Shown here piece by piece: positions 21,042 to 30,476 of a stretch of DNA of 64,000 nucleotides. A program made the translations under genes and the position numbers. The notes under the pieces are model-generated. The model searched no databases. It was not told the origin of the DNA and worked only from the letters and a program-made list of their open reading frames with translations. Origin of the DNA: Orobanche coerulescens (Eukaryota > Streptophyta > Magnoliopsida > Lamiales > Orobanchaceae); the NCBI GenBank assembly GCA_033398695.1, contig CM065814.1:100690501-100754500 (forward strand). The letters are read 5' to 3'. How positions within the stretch are numbered: the stretch's first letter is position 1; every line of letters starts with the position of its first letter.

Positions 21042-22369
21042 TGTTGCGATATTTCCTACACGCAAGTGCACGTCATCGTTTACAAGTAATAAAGTGATAA
21101 GTAGAGTATCGTTCCCACGAGGATTGAATCTCTAACTACCGATGTTTTCGTATTCCAATTTTATCTGAACAATCGAATTTTGGTTTTGCTATTAATAACT
21201 AAAAGAATTAATAAAAGACTAAGCAGAAAACGATAGCTTGAATAAAAGGAATCAAATGATGAATAAGTCTAGGGTTCTGAATCCACCTTAGTTTATCCGA
21301 ATTTACTCTCGATTATCCGTAATAAATAATTTTCCCAATTTACTGAAGGCGGAGATTGCTAATATATTCTACCGCCTCTCCCGAGGTCAATAGATTTATC
21401 TAACGGCGACTAACGCACTATATCCCTAGGTGAATTATCTCGTCGATAGGCAAAAAGCATGAAATCTCCTAAAGGCCACGTAGTTCCTATGAGTATATTC
21501 CTATCTCACGTAATAAACGGTCCTCACCAATAGTTCCTCACCAAATCTCCTCTCCCGATTCGAAGTGAATGATTAAATCAATACAACTATTGGCCAGATA
21601 ATTGCAAGCATTAAATATAATTGGGAAAACTCAATAAAAAGGTAATAAATTGGATAATCTCAATCAATTCGTCAAAACAAAGGTTTCATCAAAACCCTAG
21701 ATAAGGGCTTTAGCCTGACATACTAAAAACTGAAAATACAGAATAAATAAACGAAAGCATAAAATTCAAACGCAGATGAAGTTTGGATTCCTCCGTTCTT
21801 CAGCTTCCGCCTTCTGCCCTTGAATTCTTCTGCTTTCCTCCTCTTCTGCCGTCTCCAAGCTTAAGCTCTCCAAGGTATTAGATTCAATGATTCCAAGATG
21901 ATTAAATTAGGGTCTTAAACCCTATTTATAGCTCAGCACCTCCACAAATCGCGTCCGTATTAATCGGTTGAAAACTGGCTTCGAAACGGCCCAAAATCCG
22001 CGCAGACGTACCAAACCCGCTAAGTGTGCCGCGGCTCACTGAACCTGTGCCGCGGCACATCGCCAAAAGCTGAATGCCTGGGCGTTAAATAATTCTTCTG
22101 TGCCGCGGCTCACCTGGCTATGCCGCGGCACAGAGTACAGCTTACTCTGCCCTCCGGCTGGTGTCTTCCTGTGCCGCGGCTCAGATTCCTTGTGCCGCGG
22201 CTCATAGTCCAGTTTTGCCGTTTTCGTCCGTTTTGCCTCGTTTTAGCTTCCGGACTTCAATTTCCTGCCAATCATACAAAATTAAGGCATTAAAAGCTCA
22301 TTTAGATGATTTCACACTCCAAAACACTACAAAATAATGATAAATAAGCGTATAAAAATACGCCTAACA
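21042..22369 (-). repeat. ATH-1 5' LTR
   Basis: 1328 bp. TATA box on the minus strand at 21923-21931. Six palindrome motifs at 22026-22205. The length difference from the 3' LTR is essentially one ~21-bp motif unit. Confidence 0.95.
22026..22205. repeat. TGTGCCGCGG array, ATH-1 5' LTR
   Basis: Six copies, upstream of the minus-strand TATA box. One extra CTCA-type unit compared with the 3' LTR. Confidence 0.92.
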
Positions 22370-23114
22370 CAAGGTGATATCTACTCCAATGTCTTCATCA
22401 TTAAAGCTCGAAAAAGATGAAAATGGCAAATCCGTAGATCAAAAATTATATCGAGGTATGATCGTATCTTTTTTATATTTGACTGCATCTAGGCTAGACA
22501 TAATTTTTGCTACATGTTTATGTGCTCGATTCCAAGCTAATCCCAAGGAATCACATTTAACTGCTTGCAAACGCATTTTTCGTTACTTGAAAGGAACTAT
22601 TGGACTAGGTCTATTGTATCCTTCTTGCTTAGATTTTAATTTAATTGCACATAGTGACGCCGATTTCGGCGGATGTAAAATTGACAAAAAGAGTACTAGT
22701 GGTACTTGTCATTTTATTGGATCATGCTTAATATCTTGGGGAAGTAAAAAGCAAACCAGTGTAGCATTGTCTACAGCTGAGGCCGAATATGTCGCTGCAG
22801 GGAGCGCCTCTGCACAAGTGTTATGGATTAAAAATCAACTCCGCGACTACGGCATATATTTTGAAAATACCCCTATTCTATGTGATAATACCAATGCAAT
22901 AAATCTGAGTAAAAATCATGTGTTGCATAGTAGAACTAAACATATAGACATTAGACATCATTTTCTACGCGATCATGTTCAGAAAAAGGATATCTGCTTA
23001 ATTTTTGTCGGGACGAAGGATCAACTCGCTGATATTTTTACAAAACCTCTTCCCGAAGAATCGTTTAATTCTATTCGTTTACAACTCGGTATGGGACATA
23101 TAGACAATTTTTGA
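22370..23114 (+). pseudogene. pol: COP-1 pol: RT end and RNase H
   Basis: This continues the RT frame interrupted by ATH-1. It has the RT connection (YRGMIVSFLYLTASRLDI), then copia RNase H with HSDADFGGCKIDKKSTSG (first catalytic Asp), STAEAEYVAA (Glu), LCDNTNAINLSKN (Asp) and the terminal IFTKPLPEESF. The frame is open to its natural TGA. Classed as pseudogene only because it is cut off from the rest of pol. Confidence 0.92.
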
Positions 23115-23163
23115 AATAAGCTTTCTACTCAAGATATCAATATCCTTGATTCGCTTCATTCGC

Positions 23164-23420
23164 TAGCGCGCGCTAGCTTCACTTCCTTAACGCGCGCTAA
23201 TTACTGCTTTCGATAGCGTACGTCAACCATATCTGTCTTGCGTACGCTACTAAAATCTTTCGTATTCCAAATTAGCTACTGGACAGTCCAGTAAGCTTTT
23301 CATTTTTACCTAACGTACGCTAACTCTATGTTCCTAGCGTACGCTAACTAAAAACTTAGTTGACTATATATAGTCCGTACGACCCAGTAACACTTTCACC
23401 CTTTTCTAACGCACGCAAAC
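23164..23420. repeat. Internal TAGCGYACGCTA array of COP-1
   Basis: Eight or nine copies of CTAGCGCGCGCTAG, TAGCGTACGCTA and similar forms, plus GCTACTGGACAGTCCAGTA at about 23274, all related to motifs in the LTR. They sit between the end of pol and the extra ORF, mostly upstream of a TATA box at 23364. Confidence 0.88.
23364..23373 (+). promoter_or_regulatory. Internal TATA box before the COP-1 extra ORF
   Basis: CTATATATAG lies about 20 bp after the last dense motif and 118 bp before the ATG at 23491, as expected for a subgenomic promoter. Confidence 0.6.
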
Positions 23421-23490
23421 GCAAGAAAACCCTCTCTCAGAAAAACCCTAGCCGCAAATCCGAATCTTCAAAACTTCCAATTCCTTCACC

Positions 23491-24756
23491 ATGTCTAGCA
23501 AGGGACGAAAAACCATGGGGAAAACCTACAAACGCCCTCGCGATACCGAATATGACGCAACCCGATTTGTTTCCTACGGCGCATCGAAGGTGTTCTTCGA
23601 TATCCTCCCGTAGGAGAATCTTACCGATTGCTATTTCTTTAATTTCAGCAGTCTTGAACGGGTTAAGGTTAGTATTCGTGAGTTCTTTGAATCATTAGGG
23701 ATAGCTCGATTTGTGAAATGCAAAGAAATCATATACCCTGCATGTGTCCGTGAGTTTTATGCAAATTTGCACTTGGGTGAGAGTGATGGTAATGGTGGAT
23801 TAGTGCTTGGTAGCCTGGTGAATGGAACTGTGGTGAAGATTTCCTCGAAAATACTTCACGAGCTATTTGGTTTATCGAAGGATGGATACGATTGCGTTGG
23901 GAAAACTATTGTCGAAGAGTCTCTTGTGTCCGAAAGAGATGTTGCTGACTTTTTGTGCTCAAAAACAGTCATCGAAGTTACGGATGAAGTTTTCGAGAAT
24001 AATGATTTCGGCATTCAGATTCGATTGTTGTTGGCTGCCCTAACCAAGTGTTTGATGCCAAAAGTTAATACCCAACACAAACTAGTAGGCGTCGACAAGA
24101 ATGTGGTGTATCATGTGTTAAAGGATGACCGGGTGAACTTTACCGGTATTGTGCTAAACTAGATGAAGGCGAAAGGGGATTCATTTCGTTCAAAGAATTA
24201 CATGTCGAGGACTCGGAAATCTGGACTTCCTTTTGGCTCTATTCTCACGGTGATCTTCCGGCATTTTCACGTTGACTTGTCGAGTGAGGCACTCGTCCCG
24301 GTGTCTCGGGGACATGAAATAAGCGACCTAACCCTCAAAGCTATGCATTATGTTGAAACATACAACAGAGGGTGGGTGTTGTTTCCGTACCTCCGAGAAG
24401 ATGATCAAGTACCGAAGGGGACGCGAATGCCAACACCGGTCGAACGTGTGATGCACTGAGGACCCCATACGCTTAGGGAGATACAAACCAGGGAATTTGT
24501 TCGCCATCCGAAGACGAAAGGGAAGCGACCGATGTGAGACGCCATCACGGAGGAAGAAGAAAGCGATCTTTGCGCCCGGATGCGGAGCATCGAGACCTCT
24601 CAGCTGGAAATTCGAGAGGATGTTCGGTCTCTTCGCACGGAGATCGGTTCTCTTCGTTCAGAAGTCGGGGAAGTTCGTGGGCTGATCTCCGATTTCATTC
24701 GTTACACACATCCGCCGTTCCCATTATCATCCTCCTCTTCCGATGCAGCACCCTAG
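23491..24756 (+). pseudogene. COP-1 extra ORF: plant transposon-protein domain plus coiled coil
   Basis: It starts MSSKGRKTMGKTYKRPRD (basic, possible nuclear signal). The middle resembles the putative plant transposon protein domain (PF20167): IYPACVREFYANLHLG, ILHELFGLSKDG, then LPFGSILTVIFRHF. The C-terminus, in a shifted frame after about 24460, is a heptad-rich coiled coil (SQLEIREDVRSLRTEIGSLR) ending at a TAG at 24754. Lesions: TAG at 23611, TAG at 24160 (probably a former Trp) and one frameshift near 24460-24540. SIRE-type elements often carry an ORF here, usually called env-like; I see no signal peptide or membrane segment, so I would not call it env. Confidence 0.75.
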
Positions 24757-25091
24757 AATCTAGGAATTTGATGTTTGATTGTAGAAGCTTAACATTCGAA
24801 TGGTCTTTATGTTTTATGTCTTGAAATTCTATGTATTGCATTGAACTTTGTTTTAATGATACTTGCATTTCGCTTCATTTAGTATTTGTTGTATTATTGT
24901 CTATGTGATTTCATTTGGGTTCATGATATTTGTTAATAAGGCAACAATTCAGGGGGAGTTCCTTTTTTGTTTATGTCAAAAAGGTGGAGAATACTCCAAA
25001 AACCAAAACGCACTAATATATCGAACAAGTTACCTTGATTCGAATCATTTAAAATGTTTTTGCAGGTATAAATTAAATGTTTTGACATCGT
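24757..25091. other. COP-1 3' untranslated region
   Basis: AT-rich sequence between the extra ORF and the polypurine tract. No gene is seen. Confidence 0.6.
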
Positions 25092-25106
25092 CAAAAAGGG
25101 GGAGAT
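25092..25106 (+). other. COP-1 polypurine tract
   Basis: AAAAAGGGGGAGAT directly before the 3' LTR. Confidence 0.9.
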
Positions 25107-26653
25107 TGTTGACTCAAAAAGGATTTTGATGATAATTTCATTCAAAAACATTTAATTAAATCAATCTCATATCGTTGTTATATTGAAGGAGCAAAACAAT
25201 GTTAGCGCACGCTACCTATACCAGCGTAGTGCACGCTATCGAGGATTGTATGTATCAGCCTAGTCAGTCAGCTGCAGTCCAGTGAAGTCACCTGATGGAT
25301 AGCGCACGCAAGTCTATCAACATTAGCGCACGCTAAATTACTTTAGTTAGCGCACGCTATACAATCAATATTAACGCACGCTATCGCATCATTCAGTCAG
25401 AGGACAGTGAGGTTTGGAAAGAAAATGGAAACGATCTTGCGCAAGCTATGAATAATTATTTACGTACGCTAATACAAGGAGTTAGCGCACGTTATTCTAC
25501 ATTACTTGCGCACGCTACCTAATATGGTCAGTAGTCCAGTAGCTACTGGACTCAAAGTAAGAAGGGCTTTACGTACGCTACACAGGGTTACGTACGTAAC
25601 TAAAGAATACATTTAGCGCACGCTACGATATATTATTAGCGCACGCTAAAATCAGTCAACAAGCTTACCGTTGGAATTTCTGCCGTTAGAAAGCAAGAGT
25701 CAATGAAGATCCGTGAAATCTGGAAAAGCTCGAATTAGTTAATACTAGCGCACGCTATGCATGTTTGCTAGCGCACGCTAAGTTCAAATTTAGCCGTTGG
25801 ATAAAGAGTCGTTGGGGAGACAAACCAACATTTTCAAAGTCAAGATTGAAGACCTGTTGACCAGACGATAACGCACGCTACGAGTACATGACTAGCGCAC
25901 GCTAGCCATACAATTTTACCGTTGGAACAGTCTTGTGACCGTTCAGGAAAGCCAAGTCAGAATTGACAGCGCACGCTAGAAGACGTTATTAGCGCACGCT
26001 AATAATATGATTTTCAGCATTTGAAGAATGGCTCTCACCTATAAATACCCATGGGACTTGGGTATCAAAAATATACAACTTCAAGCATACAAGCATACAA
26101 GCATACAAGCATTCTTGAGATCAAATTGCTACTGATTACTATATTATAAGTTGTAAGAAGGAAAGATACAAGAGTGATTTTCTTTGTAATATCTATTATA
26201 CTTTGTATTCTTTCATTTGATTGTAAGTGTTGCATCACTTACACTTGAGCGTAAAAGAAACGAATCAAGAGTCACTAATCCGGTGTTATTAGGATCTTTG
26301 ATCCGGCATTGTTAGGATTATACTCCCATATTCGTATAGTGAGGATTATCTAGTTCCTATAGAATACTAGATAAACAAAAGTTTATATTGAGAGAGAGGT
26401 TGAGCTTGGACGAATAGAAGACAAGCGGTTGTAATGGTTGTGAACTCGGACTGATCGAAGACGAGTCAAGATTGTGGTTGTTCTTGAGCCAATAGAAAAA
26501 GAAAGTCGGAGAGAGGACGTAGGCAAGTTGCCAAACCTCTATAAATCCTTGAGTCTTTAAATTCCGCACTATCTTTCATTTATTCGCAAGAAATTTCGTT
26601 ATTACGCATTACCACTATTCAACCCCCCTTCTAGTGGTAAATTTATCTCTTCA
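25107..26653 (+). repeat. COP-1 3' LTR
   Basis: 1547 bp, matching 8006-9568. Palindrome array at 25203-26001, TATA box at 26039, three CAAGCATA units at 26082. A 20-bp perfect palindrome AGTCCAGTAGCTACTGGACT lies at 25533-25552. Confidence 0.95.
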
Positions 26654-26866
26654 TGAGTAGCCTTCGCCTGGCCAGAAAGTCGGCAGCTTTAGCGCGGAAT
26701 ATCGCGTAGGTTGGGGGGATGTCCTTCGTCAGATGTCTAAACATGGGTGAGTGACCGTAGAATCTCCCCAGGACCGAATAGAGAGCGAGCTCGTCTCTGA
26801 TGGGCTCGCCGGTGAGGACTATTTCATCCATCCGGTCGATGTAATCCGCGTCGGATTCGTCTTCCC
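26654..26866 (-). pseudogene. gag: TAT-1 gag, piece 3 of 4
   Basis: It encodes YIDRMDEIVLTGEPIRDE...FYGHSPMFRHLTKDIPPTYAIFRAKA, matching the TAT-2 Gag without a stop. It is bounded on the left by COP-1 (TGAGT) and on the right by LARD-1 (TTCCC). Confidence 0.88.
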
Positions 26867-27404
26867 TGTAATATCCGCAATTTTTGATTTTCGGTAAATT
26901 TATTTTTGGCCGGAGTCCCTTTTGACGACTCTCTCATGACCGTTTCGTCATTTTGAGAATGATTAATTCTGCACTTTTTGTCATCCGAGTTCGTTTCGGT
27001 ATCGTTTTGTTGAGTTCCGAGCTTTTTAGCGACTTTTCCGCACTTGAGTTCGATTCTTGCGAATCTCATCCGAAACTGTTGTTTCGAGTTTCTCGTAAGT
27101 TCATTTAATGTTATTATTCATGTTGCGAGCTTTGGTTTGGTGTTTCGATCGCGTATCGTGATTTTCGGACGTTTTGGGCTATTTTCGTAATTTCCCAAAG
27201 TTTTGGGTAATTACTTCCGTTGTCGAATTCCGAGCCTTCGGGTGGTCGGAATCGTGTGTTCTATTAGCTCTTAGATTCGTCTTTGCGAGTAATTCGTAAC
27301 CGTAACTTCGATTCGTATTCAGGTTTGGGTTTCGGGGTCGTTCGGATCGTCGTTGTGGTTCGGACGAAATTTTGATGCATGCTGAAGTGGCCGCCCGGAC
27401 ACAT

Positions 27405-27528
27405 GCGACACGGCCTGAAACGGCGGCTGGAGCGCCGTGTCCTGCCAGGTCGGCCAGGGCGCGGACTGCGAGACACGGCCGAGACACACGGCGTTGTGCA
27501 GGCCGTTTCTTTTGCGCCGTGTCCGTGA
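27405..27528. repeat. GACACGGC/GCCGTGTC motif cluster, LARD-1 left LTR
   Basis: Five or six inverted and direct copies of GACACGGC in about 120 GC-rich bp, ending directly at the TATA box. The matching cluster in the right LTR is 42345-42465. Confidence 0.8.
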
Positions 27529-27529
27529 A

Positions 27530-27538
27530 CTATAAATA
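27530..27538 (+). promoter_or_regulatory. TATA box, LARD-1 left LTR
   Basis: CTATAAATA followed by TGGCCGAGC; repeated at 42475 in the right LTR. Confidence 0.75.
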
Positions 27539-28205
27539 TGGCCGAGCGATCGTTTTTTCACTCATTTCATTTCCTATCCTTCTGTTGTGGTGGAGTCTTT
27601 GGGAAGTCGAATACATGTTGTTATACTATGAATCCACGAAGTTTTGGAGTTCATAACATCAATTGATCATCACGTAACATCCTTCAATCCAGCGAATCAA
27701 GGCAAGTTTTCTTAAAATCTAGTTTTGGGGATTTTGTTCGATTTGTCCGTTTAATCCGTTTTAACTCAGAATAGTGATGTATTTATGATTGTTAAACAAT
27801 ATAATGTCGAATTCCTTGCTGTTCCTCGGTTGAATCGCCGAGGATTCGTCGTTTTATTAAGTATCTTATCGACGCCTTGAAGGTGTTCGATAAAATGTCG
27901 CAAAGAGGATTCGAGCGTTCTACGATTATTCTTCCTCGTTTGTTCGTTAATTTATTGATGGTATGATGTTAGGGTCAGATTTCTCACAAAAAATTCGAGT
28001 CGGAACCCTTCCGTTCGTCGTTTTCTTCAAGCTTTTCGATCGTGGGTGTATTCATTGTCTTCGCCGGAGAATCGTAGGTGTTCGAGGTGTCCCGACTGAT
28101 CCGTGATTATGGGAGTGTCCGGTATCGATTATCGAGGCAAGTATATTGCCCATACATTACGTGTTTTGTGTAACACCCCAATTCACAAATGGGACATTAC
28201 ACGCC

Positions 28206-28227
28206 GTAGAACCCTCGTGAGGTCTAC
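28206..28227 (-). other. Conserved LTR-end hairpin, TEK-1 3' LTR
   Basis: On the minus strand GTAGACCTC pairs with AGGGTTCTAC with one mismatch. The counterparts in LARD-1 (39098-39122) and TEK-2 (55631-55653) keep pairing with different bases. All lie about 30 bp from the LTR 3' end. Confidence 0.6.
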
Positions 28228-28734
28228 CAGGCTAACACATGGCACATAAACCACAATATGATCCCAAATGATGCACTCCAAAAAAAAATAAGTAAGGCCG
28301 TGGCCTCGGCCAAAACATTTTAACGGGGTATATGAACATAAGATAAAAACCAATTCATTGGCCACGCAGGGGACTTAAACCAAGTTTCAAAGTAAACAGT
28401 CTGACTTCAATACTCGACAATGCAATGACAAAACATAGAAATGCAGACTCGAGCCACATCATCAAGCCAGCCCATCCTTTGCATGCATGTCCCGTGCTTG
28501 CTCCTCAGCCCTCCCGGTACCTGAAATGCATAAGACGCATTTCCCCCATTTAAGGGGTTAGCATTCGAATAGCTAGTGCAAGTACACAATTACACAACAT
28601 TATATACATACACGATTCAACGCAAACAAATCGTTAGAAAAATCGTTTTGAAAATCAATATTCCGGAATATCACATTAACACCAAAACAGTATATCAACA
28701 AGTTTTCCACATCACAATTATCCACGCTTGGTAA

Positions 28735-28950
28735 CTCGCGACCGTACCCATTAGTATCGGCCCCCAGAGGTCCCGTCGGACCGTCCCCAGGTGAGAAACC
28801 ACTTCCGCGGCCGTACCCATTAGTATCGGCCCCCAGAGGTCCCGTCGAACCGTCCCCAGGTGGAAGAACATCAACTCACGCACCCAAGTCCACTTCCGCG
28901 GCCGTACCCATTAGTATCGGCCCCCAGAGGCCCCATGCCATCCCCAGGTG
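28735..28950. repeat. About 65-bp tandem repeats, TEK-1 3' LTR
   Basis: Three units, each with CCGTACCCATTAGTATCGG, CCCCAGAGG and CCCCAGGTG blocks. On the minus strand they align with the three-unit repeat of LARD-1 LTRs (38035-38240): GACGGGA, TCTGGGGG, CGATACTAA and GGGTACGGCCGCG. Confidence 0.9.
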
Positions 28951-29608
28951 GAAGAGTAACCAACACAATCGTTCAATAAACCAGTCACATCATTCGCATC
29001 AAAACCGTGCACACATAATGAAATATAATACATGTACTTGCCTTGGATAATACGACACGAAGGAAACGACGAAGGAATAGGTTACGATCCGAACAATCCT
29101 CTCAAATCCGACCCTAACACAATAATGATATACAACCAATCTCAACATCATGAATACGAAGAAATTCATCCTAGTTCTACCCGTTGGGACAATTCATCGG
29201 ACACCACGAGCGCATAAGGAAATGAAATCGGTCAACGGTGTAATAACGGGATTTCATCCCAACCAATAACAAGAAAACCAAGGGTCACGAGTATACTATC
29301 AAAATCTAACAACAACATCGGTTAATTCGGATTAAAACACAAGATCACCACCAAATCCTCCCCAAAATCATACTAGGGTCAAAGGAGTTCTTACCTCTTG
29401 AAGAATCAAGCACTCTAATCCGAAAACCACGTGTTAGATCCGCAATCCGAGCCACCCGATCGAAAAGAGATGAAGAAATTTACACAATCAAGTGATAGAT
29501 GGAGGAAATCTCCCTCTCAAGCCACTCTCTCTCATACGGTTGAAGAAGGGAAGGGAAATGAGTGACTTTTGCTGAATAAAAACGCAGATATAGCGCTGAC
29601 CGCGTTAT

Positions 29609-29945
29609 GTGCCGCGGTTCAGCTAAACTGTGCCGCGGCACAGGGCCAAAAATTGCGCCCAGTGGTCGGCTGACCGCTCGTTGTGCCGCGGCTCATTCGA
29701 AGTGTGCCGCGGCGCAGATTCGGCATGTGCCGCGGCACTGCCGGACTGTGCCGCGGCACGCGGTACAGTCGGTTTTGGCCGGCAAGTGCCACACGGGTGT
29801 GCCGCGGCCCGGACAAGTGTGCCGCGGCACTGACTCGGCTGTGTGCCGCGGCGCACAATCCTTGTGCCGCGGCACACGGTACAGTTTGCTCGGCCAACAA
29901 CTGGGTGATGTGTGTGCCGCGGCGCACAATCCCTGTGCCGCGGCC
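29609..29945. repeat. TGTGCCGCGG array, TEK-1 3' LTR
   Basis: Twelve copies by eye of TGTGCCGCGG followed by CACN, CTCA, CGCA or CCC. GGTACAGT follows two of the CAC forms, as in ATH-1. The same interval in the 5' LTR (36766-37058) is much shorter and scrambled. Confidence 0.92.
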
Positions 29946-30441
29946 CACACCCCCCCTCGGGTCCCAAAATGACGAAAAATGATCCGGAAAGAGAATGAAA
30001 GCAATAGGAATCGATATTTGGGCAACAATAACACGAAATGGAAGTACGGAACCCCAAAACGATCTGAGGTACACAACCAAAGTCGAACAAGGAACAAATT
30101 CCCTAAACTTCTAGGAAATTACAAAAACGGCCCAAACATCCGAAAATCACGATACAACGTCGTATTAACAATCCGAAACTCACAACATGCTCTACTCAAA
30201 CATACGAGCTCATCGAAGTAAGAAAATGATGAAATCGAACGAGTTTAACGAGAATTGAATACACATGAGACAAAATATACCACAAGATGAAATTACGCAA
30301 AAACATCATCGAGACCCGTCCAAGCGGAGAACTCCAAGAACAACACAGGTTCAGAATTCCAAAACAGCGTCAAGCGAGTTGTCTGAAACGAATATACACC
30401 AAAAATAGAAATTACTAAAAATAGAAAACGCGGATATTACA

Positions 30442-30462
30442 TTATCTCCCCCTAAAAATAAG
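30442..30462 (-). other. TEK-1 polypurine tract
   Basis: Minus-strand TTTTTAGGGGGAGATAA directly before the 3' LTR, preceded by the conserved pol end TTTCGGGACGAAA. Confidence 0.9.
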
Positions 30463-30476
30463 TTTCGTCCCGAAAC

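Larger units (their letters stand above)
13613..22369 (-). mobile_element. ATH-1: Athila-like Ty3/gypsy element lacking RT and integrase
   Basis: Two LTRs (1308 and 1328 bp), TSD CAAGG on both sides (13608-13612 and 22370-22374), PBS and gag on the right, polypurine tract on the left; orientation is minus. It has Athila-type gag and protease, then no RT, RNase H or integrase, then an accessory ORF. Total 8757 bp. It splits the COP-1 RT/RNase H frame cleanly. Confidence 0.93.
8006..26653 (+). mobile_element. COP-1: SIRE-like Ty1/copia element with an extra ORF
   Basis: TGTTG...CA termini, two LTRs (1563 and 1547 bp), a PBS, gag, protease, integrase, RT and RNase H in copia order, an extra ORF before a polypurine tract, and a perfect 5-bp TSD TGAGT (8001-8005 and 26654-26658). 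Joining the flanks restores the gag sequence seen uninterrupted in TAT-2 near 49020. ATH-1 is inserted at the RT/RNase H junction. Without ATH-1 the element is about 9.9 kb. SIRE-like is inferred from long LTRs, gag type and the extra ORF downstream of pol. Confidence 0.93.
26867..28168 (+). repeat. LARD-1 left LTR, part 1
   Basis: TGTAATATCC start; continues at 37554 after TEK-1. Contains the GACACGGC/GCCGTGTC motif cluster (27405-27528) and a TATA box at 27530. Nearly identical to 41806-43111 apart from the motif cluster. Confidence 0.95.
28169..30441 (-). repeat. TEK-1 3' LTR
   Basis: 2273 bp. Contains the U5 hairpin (28206-28227), three ~65-bp tandem repeats (28735-28950) and twelve TGTGCCGCGG motifs (29609-29945). 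A weak TATA-like CGCTATATC lies on the minus strand at 29587-29595. Confidence 0.94.

Noticed and set aside
23491..24756. Envelope gene in COP-1
   Set aside because: No signal peptide, no transmembrane segment and a domain resembling a plant transposon protein; env-like naming is not supported.
29619..30097. Long Cys/Arg/Ala-rich ORFs (for example repeated CAAAH or CRGT strings) on both strands
   Set aside because: They are translations of the TGTGCCGCGG array and appear in all frames; no gene signal.
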